From contig NZ_VNIB01000013.1 in the NCBI RefSeq assembly GCF_008124615.1, positions 41,727 through 105,726 on the forward strand: a stretch of 64,000 nucleotides of DNA, in the 5' to 3' direction. The notes under the pieces were generated by a model. That model saw only the letters and a list, made by a program, of their open reading frames with translations. It was not told the origin of the DNA and made no database searches. The number at the start of each line of letters is the position of its first letter. Position 1 is the first letter of the stretch. Positions 56,948 to 64,000 of this stretch are shown piece after piece. The position numbers and the translations under genes are program-made. The DNA is from Geothermobacter ehrlichii. GTDB lineage: Bacteria; Desulfobacterota; Desulfuromonadia; Desulfuromonadales; Geothermobacteraceae.

Positions 56948-57735
56948 GACGGCCGGGGCCCTTCCACCTCTACCTGGCCGGCAGCGGGATGCTGATCGCC
57001 CTGCTGATACTGCTGCCGATCGGTGCCCTGCTGCTGGCCAGCTCGCCGATGGAACTGGCGCACCTGCTCGGCGATCACGAGGTGCTGCAGGCGATCCGGA
57101 TCACCCTGCTCGCCTCGCTGCTGGCCCTGCCGCCGATTCTGCTGTTCGGCCTCCCCGCCGCCTACGGCCTGTCGCGCCTCGACCGGCGCCGGCGCCGGGG
57201 GTTGGAGATGCTGCTCGAACTGCCGCTGGTGATGCCGCCTGTGGTCGCCGGCCTGGCGCTGCTGCTCGCCTTCGGCCGCCGCGGCCTGCTCGGCGATTTG
57301 CTGGCCGGCGTCGGCCTGCGCCTTCCCTTTACCCTGGCGGCGGTGGTGATCGCCATCCTCTTCATCGTCACCCCCTCCTTCGTGCGGCGCTGCAGTCTGC
57401 TGTTCGACAGTCTCGATCACCGGCTGGAAGAGGCGGCCCTGCTGCTGGGGGCCACGCCGCACCAGGTCTTCTTCCGCGTCAGCCTGCCGCTGGCGCGTCG
57501 CGGCCTGGTCGCCGAAACGATCATGGCCCAGGCCCAGGGCATCGGCCTGTTCGGCGCCGTCATCCTCTTCGCCGGCAACCTGCCGGGACGCACCCAGACC
57601 CTGTCGCTGGCCATCTACAGCGCTTTTGAGTCGGACCCGCCGCGGGCCTTCGCCCTCGGTTCCCTGCTGTTGCTGATATCGTTGCTGCTGCTCGGCGCCG
57701 TGCGCCTTGTCACCCCGCGGGGGCCGAAGCCATGA
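56944..57735 (+). CDS. modB: Molybdate ABC transporter permease ModB
   Basis: This 263-aa inner-membrane permease of the ABC transporter has about six membrane helices and the EAA loop (EEAALLLGATPHQVFFRVSL). It overlaps modA and modC by four bases at each end, as expected for tight coupling. The length is slightly above the E. coli protein because of the N-terminal and C-terminal basic tails. Confidence 0.93.
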   Translation: MRRPGPFHLYLAGSGMLIALLILLPIGALLLASSPMELAHLLGDHEVLQAIRITLLASLLALPPILLFGLPAAYGLSRLDRRRRRGLEMLLELPLVMPPVVAGLALLLAFGRRGLLGDLLAGVGLRLPFTLAAVVIAILFIVTPSFVRRCSLLFDSLDHRLEEAALLLGATPHQVFFRVSLPLARRGLVAETIMAQAQGIGLFGAVILFAGNLPGRTQTLSLAIYSAFESDPPRAFALGSLLLLISLLLLGAVRLVTPRGPKP

Positions 57736-58805
57736 GTCGCCTGCTCTGCCAGCTGCAACGGCCATTGCCGCACTTCGTGCTCGATGTCGAGCTGCAGATC
57801 GAGCCGGGCGTCACCGTCCTGCTCGGACCGAACGGCGCCGGCAAAAGCAGCCTGCTGCGCCTGCTGGCGGGGCTGGACCGGCCCCGGCATGGACGGATCA
57901 GGCTCGGGGAGCGGATCCTGTTCGACGCCGAGCGGGGGATCTGCCTGCCGCCGGAAAGACGCGCTGTCGGCATGGTCTTTCAGGACCTGGCCCTCTTCCC
58001 CCATCTCGACGTCAGGGGTAATATCGAATTCGGCCTGAAGTTGCGCGGCATCGGTGGAGGACCTCGGCGGGAAAAGGTGGCGGAACTGCTGCGGCAGCTT
58101 GGCATCGCCCACCTGGCCGGTCGCCGGGTCACCACCCTTTCCGGCGGCGAGCGGCAGAAGGTCGCCCTGGCCCGGACACTGGCCACCGGCCCGCAGCTGC
58201 TGCTGCTCGACGAGCCGACCGCCGCCCTCGATCCGGCGGCGCGCGGCGAAATCCGCCGCTGGCTGCAGGGCGTTCTTCTCGGTCTGCGGATTCCGACCCT
58301 GCTGGTAACCCACGACGCCGAGGAGGTCGCCCACTTCCGCAAGCGGGTGGCGGTCATGGAGCAGGGACGCATCGTCCAGCACGGCAGCTACCACCAGCTG
58401 CTGCGCGAACCGCAGAGCGATTTCGTCGCCCGCTTCGCCGGCATCAACGTCATCGCCGGCCGGGTGGTCGACAACGGTGACGGTCGCAGTTTCGTCAGCG
58501 ACAACGGCCTGCGCCTGCAGGGAGACTTTTGCACCGGCGAACCGGGACCGGCGACCCTCGCCGTCGCCCCCTGGGAGGTCGCCCTCTTCCACCAGCCCCC
58601 CGGCGGCAGCCCGCGCAACGTCATTGCCGGCCAGGTACAGGAGCTGGTGGTGCTCGGCGACCGGGTGCGCGTCACCCTGACCGGCCGCGAGAAGATCGTC
58701 GCCGAAATCAGCCTGCGCTCCTGGGAGCAGATGGGCAGATTCAGGGAAGGAACCCGGCTTCACGCCGTCTTCAAGGCGCAGGAGGCGCGGGTGATGAATG
58801 TCTGA
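57732..58805 (+). CDS. modC: Molybdate ABC transporter ATP-binding protein ModC
   Basis: This 357-aa ATPase has Walker A (GPNGAGKSSL), signature LSGGERQKVALA, Walker B (LLLLDEPTAALD), the His switch (VTHDAEEV) and a C-terminal TOBE domain (PRNVIAGQVQELVVLGDRVR) that likely binds molybdate and inhibits transport. Normal length. It overlaps modB and the MOSC gene. Confidence 0.94.
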   Translation: MSRLLCQLQRPLPHFVLDVELQIEPGVTVLLGPNGAGKSSLLRLLAGLDRPRHGRIRLGERILFDAERGICLPPERRAVGMVFQDLALFPHLDVRGNIEFGLKLRGIGGGPRREKVAELLRQLGIAHLAGRRVTTLSGGERQKVALARTLATGPQLLLLDEPTAALDPAARGEIRRWLQGVLLGLRIPTLLVTHDAEEVAHFRKRVAVMEQGRIVQHGSYHQLLREPQSDFVARFAGINVIAGRVVDNGDGRSFVSDNGLRLQGDFCTGEPGPATLAVAPWEVALFHQPPGGSPRNVIAGQVQELVVLGDRVRVTLTGREKIVAEISLRSWEQMGRFREGTRLHAVFKAQEARVMNV

Positions 58806-59271
58806 AAGCAAGGAGAGCATCATGATGCCAGCCACGATCGTCGCAACCTGCATCAGCAGAAACAAGGGAGAACGCAAGACCCCGGTCGACCGGGTCGAAC
58901 TGCGGCCGGATCACGGGATCGTCGGCGACGCCCACGCCGGCGACTGGCACCGCCAGGTCAGCCTGCTGGCCCAGGAGAGCATCGACAAGATGCGCGCCCT
59001 CGGGCTCGATGTCGACAAGGGGGATTTCGCTGAAAACCTGACCACCCGGGGGATCGACCTGGTCGGCCTGCCGGTGGGAGCGCGGCTGAGAATCGGGGAA
59101 GTTCTGCTCGAAGTGACCCAGATCGGCAAGGAGTGCCACAACCGCTGCGCCATCTACTACCAGGCCGGCGATTGCGTCATGCCGAAGGAAGGAATTTTCG
59201 CCAGGGTGATCGAAGGCGGGACGATCCGCCCGGGGGACGAAATCCGGCAGGTCGACGGCCCGGTTTCGTAA
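58798..59271 (+). CDS. MOSC-domain protein
   Basis: This 157-aa protein is a single MOSC domain (GIVGDAHAGDWHRQVSLLAQ, then DFAENLTTRGIDL and the conserved Cys in IGKECHNRCAIY). Stand-alone MOSC proteins handle molybdenum-sulfur transfer or detoxify N-hydroxylated bases; near mod genes a molybdopterin role is usual. The gene overlaps modC by 8 bp and closes the operon before a strong terminator. Confidence 0.85.
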   Translation: MSESKESIMMPATIVATCISRNKGERKTPVDRVELRPDHGIVGDAHAGDWHRQVSLLAQESIDKMRALGLDVDKGDFAENLTTRGIDLVGLPVGARLRIGEVLLEVTQIGKECHNRCAIYYQAGDCVMPKEGIFARVIEGGTIRPGDEIRQVDGPVS

Positions 59272-59335
59272 AAAGACCGGGCCCGGCGACAAAACAGGTC
59301 GCCCAAAGACCCGGTAGCAAGCTTTTTTGCAGCCT

Positions 59336-59368
59336 GGCGCCCATCCCCCGGGGGATGGGCGCCTTTTT
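59336..59368. terminator. Rho-independent terminator after the mob/mod operon
   Basis: GGCGCCCATCCCCC and GGGGGATGGGCGCC form a perfect 14-bp stem with almost no loop, followed by TTTTT. It also faces the end of the outer-membrane gene on the minus strand. Confidence 0.85.
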
Positions 59369-59371
59369 CAC

Positions 59372-60139
59372 TCAGAAGCGGACAAACGCCCCGACATAGG
59401 GACCGGAAAAGGTGGCGTCGACGAAGACGCCGGAATCGTCCACGTCCAGTTCCAGGTAGCGGTAGCCGCCGAAGATGCCGACCAGGGGCAGAGGCGAAAG
59501 TTCGACCTGGGCATCGGCATCGAGGAAACTGTTGTCATCGTACTCAAGATAGCCGACCCGCCCGGAAACGCTGACAAAATCGGCCAGTCCGATCCGCACC
59601 CGCGCCCCGATCGTCGGCACCGGCACATCGACCGACTCGGTCTCGGTCGTCGACACCCCGCCGACCTCGCCCTTCAGAGTCGCCTCGGCCTGCACCCACT
59701 TCACTGACACTTCCGGGCCGACCTGTACCCGCACCGGCAGATCGTCGACATTGACCAGGTACCAGGTCAGACCGGCGTCGAGCAGATCGATGCTGACCTC
59801 GCTGCTGGTCGGCACGCCGGCATCGAAGGTCTGGCCGTTGAAATTGATGGAGCGGTTGAGCGTTCCCTGGCCGGAAAACTCGAGCGGCACATAGGCCAGC
59901 CCCAGCCGGAAATCACCGAACTGCAGCGCCGCCTCGGCAAAATACTCTTCGCTGTCGTCGAAGCCGAGATCCTTTTCCAGGTCGATCTGGTCGCTCAGGG
60001 AGAGCTGGTCGACCGCCACCTTGCCTTCGGGGGAGAGCATCAGATAGCCGGCCTTGAACGATACCATCTCGTCTGCCAGCGCCGGTCCGGCGGCCAGCAG
60101 CAGAGCCGCCAGCATTGTCAGCATGAAACGTGCGTGCAT
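59372..60139 (-). CDS. Outer-membrane beta-barrel protein (TIGR04219-like)
   Basis: This 255-aa protein has a signal peptide (LTMLAALLLAAGPALA) and a mature beta-rich chain with repeated amphipathic strands that ends in Phe (GPYVGAFVRF), a usual signal for Bam-mediated insertion. The sequence resembles the TIGR04219 family of deltaproteobacterial and gammaproteobacterial outer-membrane proteins. Its function is unknown. GGAGG lies before the start. A perfect terminator is shared with the mod operon. Confidence 0.8.
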   Translation of the reverse strand: MHARFMLTMLAALLLAAGPALADEMVSFKAGYLMLSPEGKVAVDQLSLSDQIDLEKDLGFDDSEEYFAEAALQFGDFRLGLAYVPLEFSGQGTLNRSINFNGQTFDAGVPTSSEVSIDLLDAGLTWYLVNVDDLPVRVQVGPEVSVKWVQAEATLKGEVGGVSTTETESVDVPVPTIGARVRIGLADFVSVSGRVGYLEYDDNSFLDADAQVELSPLPLVGIFGGYRYLELDVDDSGVFVDATFSGPYVGAFVRF

Positions 60140-60250
60140 GAAAAACCTCCTTCAGGGGATGATGGTGAATGTCCGACTGAATGATGCAAGGAATGAACCA
60201 TACGCCGCCGGCCGCGTCAAGCTCTCCGCCGCCGGTGCGACAGCCGGCTG

Positions 60251-61015
60251 CTAACCCTTCCGTGGCCCCTCGCCGCGCCGCCGGCCCGGCCAGTCGTTCA
60301 CGCTCTCGGCCAGCTGCCGCCACAGGCCGCGCAGCAGGGCCAGCTCCTCCCGGTCGGGACGTGCCCGGGCAAGCAGGCGCCGCAGGCGGAAGAAGGTGGC
60401 TCCCGGGCAGGCCGGATTGCTGAAGCCGACCCGGTCGAGCACCTCCTCCATCTGCCGGAACATCGCCTCCAGTTCGGCATGTTCGGGCAGGTCGGCAGCC
60501 GGGGCCGGAACCGCTGCCGGCGCCGGCTGGCGATGCAGTTCGTAGAGCAGCGCCAGAACCGCCTGCGCCAGGTTGAGGGAACCGACATCCTCGCTGCTGG
60601 GAATCCTCACCCCCGCCGTGCACAGGGCCAGCTCTTCGTTGGTCAGACCGTGATCCTCGCGCCCGAATACCAGCGCCGCCTTCCCGCCCGGCGGCAGCTC
60701 CGCCACCAGGTCCGGCAGCATGCAGCTCGGATGCAGGGTTCCACGCAGCCGTCCACCACGACGGGTGGCGGCGACAGCCAGATGCACATCGGCCAGGGCG
60801 GCGGCCAGATCGGAAAAGGTGGCAGCATCACCGAGCAGCGAATGACCGGCGACGGCGAACTTGCGCGCCTCCGGATGCAGATACTGGCAGGGATTGACCA
60901 GACGCAGATCGCGGATGCCGAAGTTGGCCATCGCCCGGCAGACCATACCGATATTGCCGGGCTGCTGCGGTTCGACCAGAACGACAGCCAGATGCTGGGA
61001 CAGACGCTTCAGCAT
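60251..61015 (-). CDS. trmJ: tRNA (cytidine/uridine-2'-O-)-methyltransferase TrmJ-type
   Basis: This 254-aa SPOUT-family methyltransferase matches TrmJ: PQQPGNIGMVCRAMANFG near the start, LVFGREDHGLTNEEL and SLNLAQAVLALLYEL form the knot region binding SAM. It methylates the 2'-O of the wobble-adjacent position 32 in tRNA in known cases. A helical C-terminal extension (about residues 165-254) is typical of TrmJ. GGAG precedes the ATG by 8 bases. Confidence 0.9.
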   Translation of the reverse strand: MLKRLSQHLAVVLVEPQQPGNIGMVCRAMANFGIRDLRLVNPCQYLHPEARKFAVAGHSLLGDAATFSDLAAALADVHLAVAATRRGGRLRGTLHPSCMLPDLVAELPPGGKAALVFGREDHGLTNEELALCTAGVRIPSSEDVGSLNLAQAVLALLYELHRQPAPAAVPAPAADLPEHAELEAMFRQMEEVLDRVGFSNPACPGATFFRLRRLLARARPDREELALLRGLWRQLAESVNDWPGRRRGEGPRKG

Positions 61016-61146
61016 GAATTCAACTCCGGAGTCGACAATGAATAGGATTTTACGATTTGTCTTATTGATTTTTTCGATTTAACTTATTGGACTTGCCGGC
61101 TTTTTTGTCGTACCTTGCCGATAACAACAAATTCACGGAGGATAGC

Positions 61147-62148
61147 ATGTACCGCCTGTTGCTCAGCCTTCTCATCCTGCTGCTCGCCACTCCCGCCTTG
61201 GGAGCCAATGCCGCCGGAACCGTCACCTGGAGCTTCGACCTGTCGGCCCACCAGCCCGGAGCCGAGGCCAGACTCTGGATTCCCTACCCGGTATCGGACG
61301 CCAACCAGCTGATTTCCGACATCTCCTGGCAGGGGGACTACAGCGAAGCTGCAGTCTATACCGACCGGCGGCACGGCGTCAGCATGCTTTTCGTCCGCTG
61401 GGACAAAAACGCCAAAAGCCGCCAGCTGACCTTCCGTTTCCGCGCCGAGCGACGCGAACAGGCGCGACGCGACCTCGCGGACAGCAACATCCCTCTCGAT
61501 CCGGCCTTTGCCGCTCCCTACCTGGCCGCCACCTCCCTCGGTCCGGTCGACGGTCCGGTCCGGGCCCTGGCCGAACAGATCACCGCCGGCAAAAAGACCA
61601 TTCTGGAGAAGGCCCGCGCCATCTACGACTGGACGGTGGACAACACCTTCCGTGATCCGCAAACCCGCGGCTGCGGCCTCGGCGACGTACCGCATCTGCT
61701 CGAGCGCCCCGGCGGCAAGTGCGCCGACATCAGCTCGCTCTTCGTCGCCCTGTCCCGGGCCGCCGGCGTGCCAGCCCGGGACATCCTCGGACTGCGCCTG
61801 GGCAAAAAGGACGGGCAGGACATCAGCCAGTGGCAGCACTGCTGGGCCGAGTTCTACCTGCCGGGAACCGGCTGGATTCCGGTCGATCCGGCGGACGTGC
61901 GCAAGGCAATGCTGAAACAGAACCTCTCTCTGGACGACCCGAAGGTGGCCGAACTGCGGGAATATTTCTGGGGTGGCGTCGACGCCTACCGCATCCGTCT
62001 CTCGGAAGGGCGCGACCTGCAGCTCAACCCTCCGCAGCAGGGACCGGCAGTCAACTACCTGATGTATCCCTTCGCCCAGATTGGCAATGAGACCCTCGAC
62101 TGGCTCGATCCGGCGACATTCAAATACCGGATAACCTTTCGTCAATAA
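61147..62148 (+). CDS. Secreted transglutaminase-like protein
   Basis: This protein of about 333 aa has a signal peptide (LLLSLLILLLATPALGA) and a transglutaminase-like fold of the papain type. The triad is visible as Cys192 (GGKCADISS), His231 (WQHCWAEFY) and Asp247 (PVDPADV). It is likely a periplasmic protease or peptide-modifying enzyme. GGAGGATAGC precedes the ATG; the longer open frame lacks a ribosome-binding site. It does not share an operon with flanking genes. Confidence 0.85.
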   Translation: MYRLLLSLLILLLATPALGANAAGTVTWSFDLSAHQPGAEARLWIPYPVSDANQLISDISWQGDYSEAAVYTDRRHGVSMLFVRWDKNAKSRQLTFRFRAERREQARRDLADSNIPLDPAFAAPYLAATSLGPVDGPVRALAEQITAGKKTILEKARAIYDWTVDNTFRDPQTRGCGLGDVPHLLERPGGKCADISSLFVALSRAAGVPARDILGLRLGKKDGQDISQWQHCWAEFYLPGTGWIPVDPADVRKAMLKQNLSLDDPKVAELREYFWGGVDAYRIRLSEGRDLQLNPPQQGPAVNYLMYPFAQIGNETLDWLDPATFKYRITFRQ

Positions 62149-62194
62149 GTCTTTGGGGCGATGACGGCCGCCAGCGGTGGCCGTCATCGCCCTG

Positions 62195-63049
62195 CTACCC
62201 GCCGCGCCCCTGAAGCGGCAACACAACCTCGCCGCGCCCCTGGCGGCCCTTGGCATCCCGCGCCTGCCAGCCGATCTTCAGCGGCGCTCCGACCTGCAGC
62301 CTCGACGGCTGTTTCGTATGGATCACCACCGCCATGTCGAAGACCGACTGAAAAGAATCCCCCGTTACCTGCGCGCCGTCGGCATCGAACAGCCGGAACC
62401 GTTCGATGGAGACCGGCCGGTCGAAATAGACCAGAATCTCCGGTGGATGCCCCTGCCCCGCCGCCAGGGAGGCATAGGCCGCCAGCGGCCGGGGCGGACC
62501 CGGATCGGCGATGCGGTCGGGACGGGGCACGAACCCGCCTTCCGGCATCCCCGGCCAGGGTCGACCGTCGAGAGTGAGGGCGACTCGTTCGACCCCGGCA
62601 AAACGCGCCGCCGTCTCGATCAGCACCGCCGCCATGGCATCCAGATCTCCACTTGCCCCGGCCGGCAGGGTCAGGTTGATCTCCCGGCTGTTTCCCACGC
62701 GGTTGGCCGTCACCGCCCGGCTACCCGGCGGAAAGGGGTTGAACAGGCCGCTGGCAGCGGAAGGACGGAGCAAAGGGCCGGTCAGCTGGTCGAGCAGCAG
62801 CTGCAGCTGGCCGTCCTGCCGGTAGAGAAAGAAGGGAAGCGGCTGCAGACGCCCCGATCCGTCGGTGCGCGGCAGAAAACCGACCCGCGCCCAGGCGGTG
62901 CCGGCCCGGACTTTCGGCGCCGCGCCGAAAAACTCCCGGTAAGCGGCATCGGCATTGACCTTGCCGGCCGGCTCCGGAGACGGCTGCTCGCAGGCCGGCA
63001 GCAAGAACAGCAAAAGACAGAAACAGAACAGACGAATCGATACAGGCAT
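62195..63049 (-). CDS. GerMN-domain lipoprotein
   Basis: This protein of about 284 aa has a lipobox (FCLLLFLLPAC) and a GerMN-like domain (PFFLYRQDGQLQLLLDQLT, then PFPPGSRAVTANRVGNS) of the type found in spore-germination and Gram-negative lipoproteins, followed by a Pro-rich region and a C-terminal beta part. AGGGGG precedes the ATG at 63049. Function unknown in non-spore formers. It is convergent with the transglutaminase gene. Confidence 0.75.
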   Translation of the reverse strand: MPVSIRLFCFCLLLFLLPACEQPSPEPAGKVNADAAYREFFGAAPKVRAGTAWARVGFLPRTDGSGRLQPLPFFLYRQDGQLQLLLDQLTGPLLRPSAASGLFNPFPPGSRAVTANRVGNSREINLTLPAGASGDLDAMAAVLIETAARFAGVERVALTLDGRPWPGMPEGGFVPRPDRIADPGPPRPLAAYASLAAGQGHPPEILVYFDRPVSIERFRLFDADGAQVTGDSFQSVFDMAVVIHTKQPSRLQVGAPLKIGWQARDAKGRQGRGEVVLPLQGRGG

Positions 63050-63267
63050 GGTCCAGACCCCCTTGGCAGGCATTTTCATTCAGTGTAACACGCTATCTGG
63101 CGCCGGATGCCGGTCAGCCGAACCGGAATGAACCGAAATAGTGACTCCACACCGGGACCACCATAAAATTAACAAGAGTTTATTTTATTTACATTGAACA
63201 GAGCTTCATGCTATTTAAAAAATAAAACGCTGATTCAGATAGACCAAAGCGCATCCCGGAGGGGGCC

Positions 63268-63697
63268 ATGGTCCGATTGCGCGTCATTGTCATCGATCCT
63301 GTCGAGAGCACCCGCGAATCCCTCGCGATGCTGCTCTACACCCTCGGCCACGAGGTCGTCCCCTGCGCCGCCCCCGATTTCTGCTCCGGCTTTCGCGACA
63401 ACGTCTGTGCCTGTCCAAGGGGCCACACCTGCGCCGACGTCCTCTTCATCGGTCAGCACCTCTCCGGCACCCGCGGCATCGAGTTCATCCGCCAGCGCCT
63501 CCATGGCAACTGTCACGGGCTGGTGCGCAACATGTTTCTGGTCTGCCAACCCTGGTCGGCGCACGAAGAAGAGATGGCGCGCGAACTCGGCTGCCGCTTT
63601 CTGCAGACCCCCATCAACCAGCAGCAACTGGACGACATCCTGCAACAGATCGCCCGCCGAACCGACCCGAACCGCAAGCTGATTCTGACCTTCCCCC
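63268..63697 (+). pseudogene. Receiver-like protein, 3' end interrupted by an IS3-family element
   Basis: About 143 residues remain of a receiver-like (CheY-fold) protein: VIVIDPVESTRESLAMLLYT starts the first strand and helix. The phosphoacceptor Asp region reads VLFIGQHLSG (Asp replaced) and the conserved Lys region reads LQTPINQQQ (Lys replaced), so it is probably not phosphorylated. A Cys-rich insert (CACPRGHTC) is unusual. The frame runs into the element at about 63698 and then into unrelated residues. GGAGG lies before the ATG. Whether a few or many residues are lost cannot be told. Confidence 0.7.
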
Positions 63698-64000
63698 GGT
63701 TTAGTGGACACCGGGTTAGGCTGCAAGTTCAAAATAGGCCGCCTCGTATTCAGCCGGGCTTTTATAGCCCAGCGTTGAGTGCAGACGGCGCCGGTTATAG
63801 AACCGCTCGATGTACTCAAAAATGCTCTGGCGAGCGTGGAAGCGGGTCGGATATCTCTGGTGAAATACCACCTCCTGCTTCAGGCTGCCAAAGAAACTTT
63901 CAACCGGGGCGTTGTCCCAGCAATCGCCCTTGCGGCTCATGCTGCAGCGCATGCCATGCTTGACCAGTAACGACTGGAAGTCTGTGCTGGCATACTGTGA
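63698..64000. mobile_element. IS3-family insertion sequence, partial (runs off the window)
   Basis: The left end lies near 63698-63701, where GGTTTAGTGGACACC begins, an IS3-type terminal sequence. The minus-strand transposase ORF lies inside it. The other end and the target duplication are beyond the window. Confidence 0.85.
63716..64000 (-). CDS. IS3-family transposase (OrfB), C-terminal part
   Basis: The frame is open to the window edge; about 94 C-terminal residues are seen. The rve integrase signature with the catalytic Glu lies in [14 protein letters not shown], preceded by the [11 protein letters not shown] segment and followed by [19 protein letters not shown], all characteristic of IS3-family OrfB. 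The N-terminal D-D residues lie beyond the window. The gene interrupts the receiver-like gene. Confidence 0.93.
   Translation of the reverse strand, partial: SQYASTDFQSLLVKHGMRCSMSRKGDCWDNAPVESFFGSLKQEVVFHQRYPTRFHARQSIFEYIERFYNRRRLHSTLGYKSPAEYEAAYFELAA

Overview
The window reads as a chromosomal piece of a GC-rich (roughly 60-65 percent by eye), Gram-negative, anaerobically respiring bacterium. The best fit is the Desulfuromonadales (Geobacter / Pelobacter / Desulfuromonas / Geothermobacter relatives). The reasons are the OmpB/MofA-like multicopper proteins, a narGHJI cluster with two NarK carriers and a dedicated c-type cytochrome, an MXAN_5187-type protein, and many short hairpin-forming intergenic repeats. 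The genus is inference.

Layout. 0-5 kb: threonine aldolase, then a three-gene formate-dehydrogenase-like operon (FAD/NAD subunit, molybdopterin subunit with catalytic Cys, Fe-S subunit). 5.0-5.4 kb: two terminators, tRNA-Ala(CGC) and a 21-bp copy of that tRNA's 3' end. 5.4-6.8 kb: dksA, a small membrane protein and moaC. 6.8-7.85 kb: a gene-free tandem repeat of about 496 bp with structured hairpins. 7.9-13.5 kb: radA, then a lactate module (larA, glcD-like, glcF-like). 13.6-17.1 kb: moaA, a subtilisin-like protease and a lipoprotein. 17.1-27.5 kb: a four-gene operon for a giant secreted beta-helix protein and three multicopper-oxidase-type proteins. 27.9-30.1 kb: groESL under a CIRCE operator. 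30.2-39.5 kb: a lipoprotein, an ArsS-like radical SAM protein, pcrA, a ClC channel with CBS domains, glmS and glmU. 39.6-43.2 kb: a MXAN_5187-like protein, a patatin and a B12-binding radical SAM protein. 43.3-59.3 kb: a nitrate/molybdenum region, with cytochrome c-narGHJI-narK1-narK2-DUF488/PAS on the minus strand and, divergently, mobA-mobB-modE-modABC-MOSC. 59.4-64 kb: an outer-membrane barrel protein, trmJ, a transglutaminase, a GerMN-like lipoprotein, and a receiver-like gene cut by an IS3-family element that runs off the window.

How it fits together. Molybdenum is a thread through the window: moaA, moaC, mobA, mobB, ModE-like regulator, modABC and a MOSC protein supply cofactor for two molybdoenzymes encoded here (NarG and the formate-dehydrogenase-like protein). 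The larA/glcD/glcF cluster looks like a lactate-racemising and D-lactate-oxidising electron input, and the nar cluster a nitrate-respiring output.

The most unusual locus is the multicopper operon. The copper-binding motifs of one multicopper oxidase appear to be spread over separate proteins: one has a full type-1 site plus HWH and HCH, and another has HTH and HSH but no Cys. Two of the four gene products share C-terminal Ig-like modules. This is the best candidate for an undescribed extracellular system. No rRNA operon or CRISPR array was seen.
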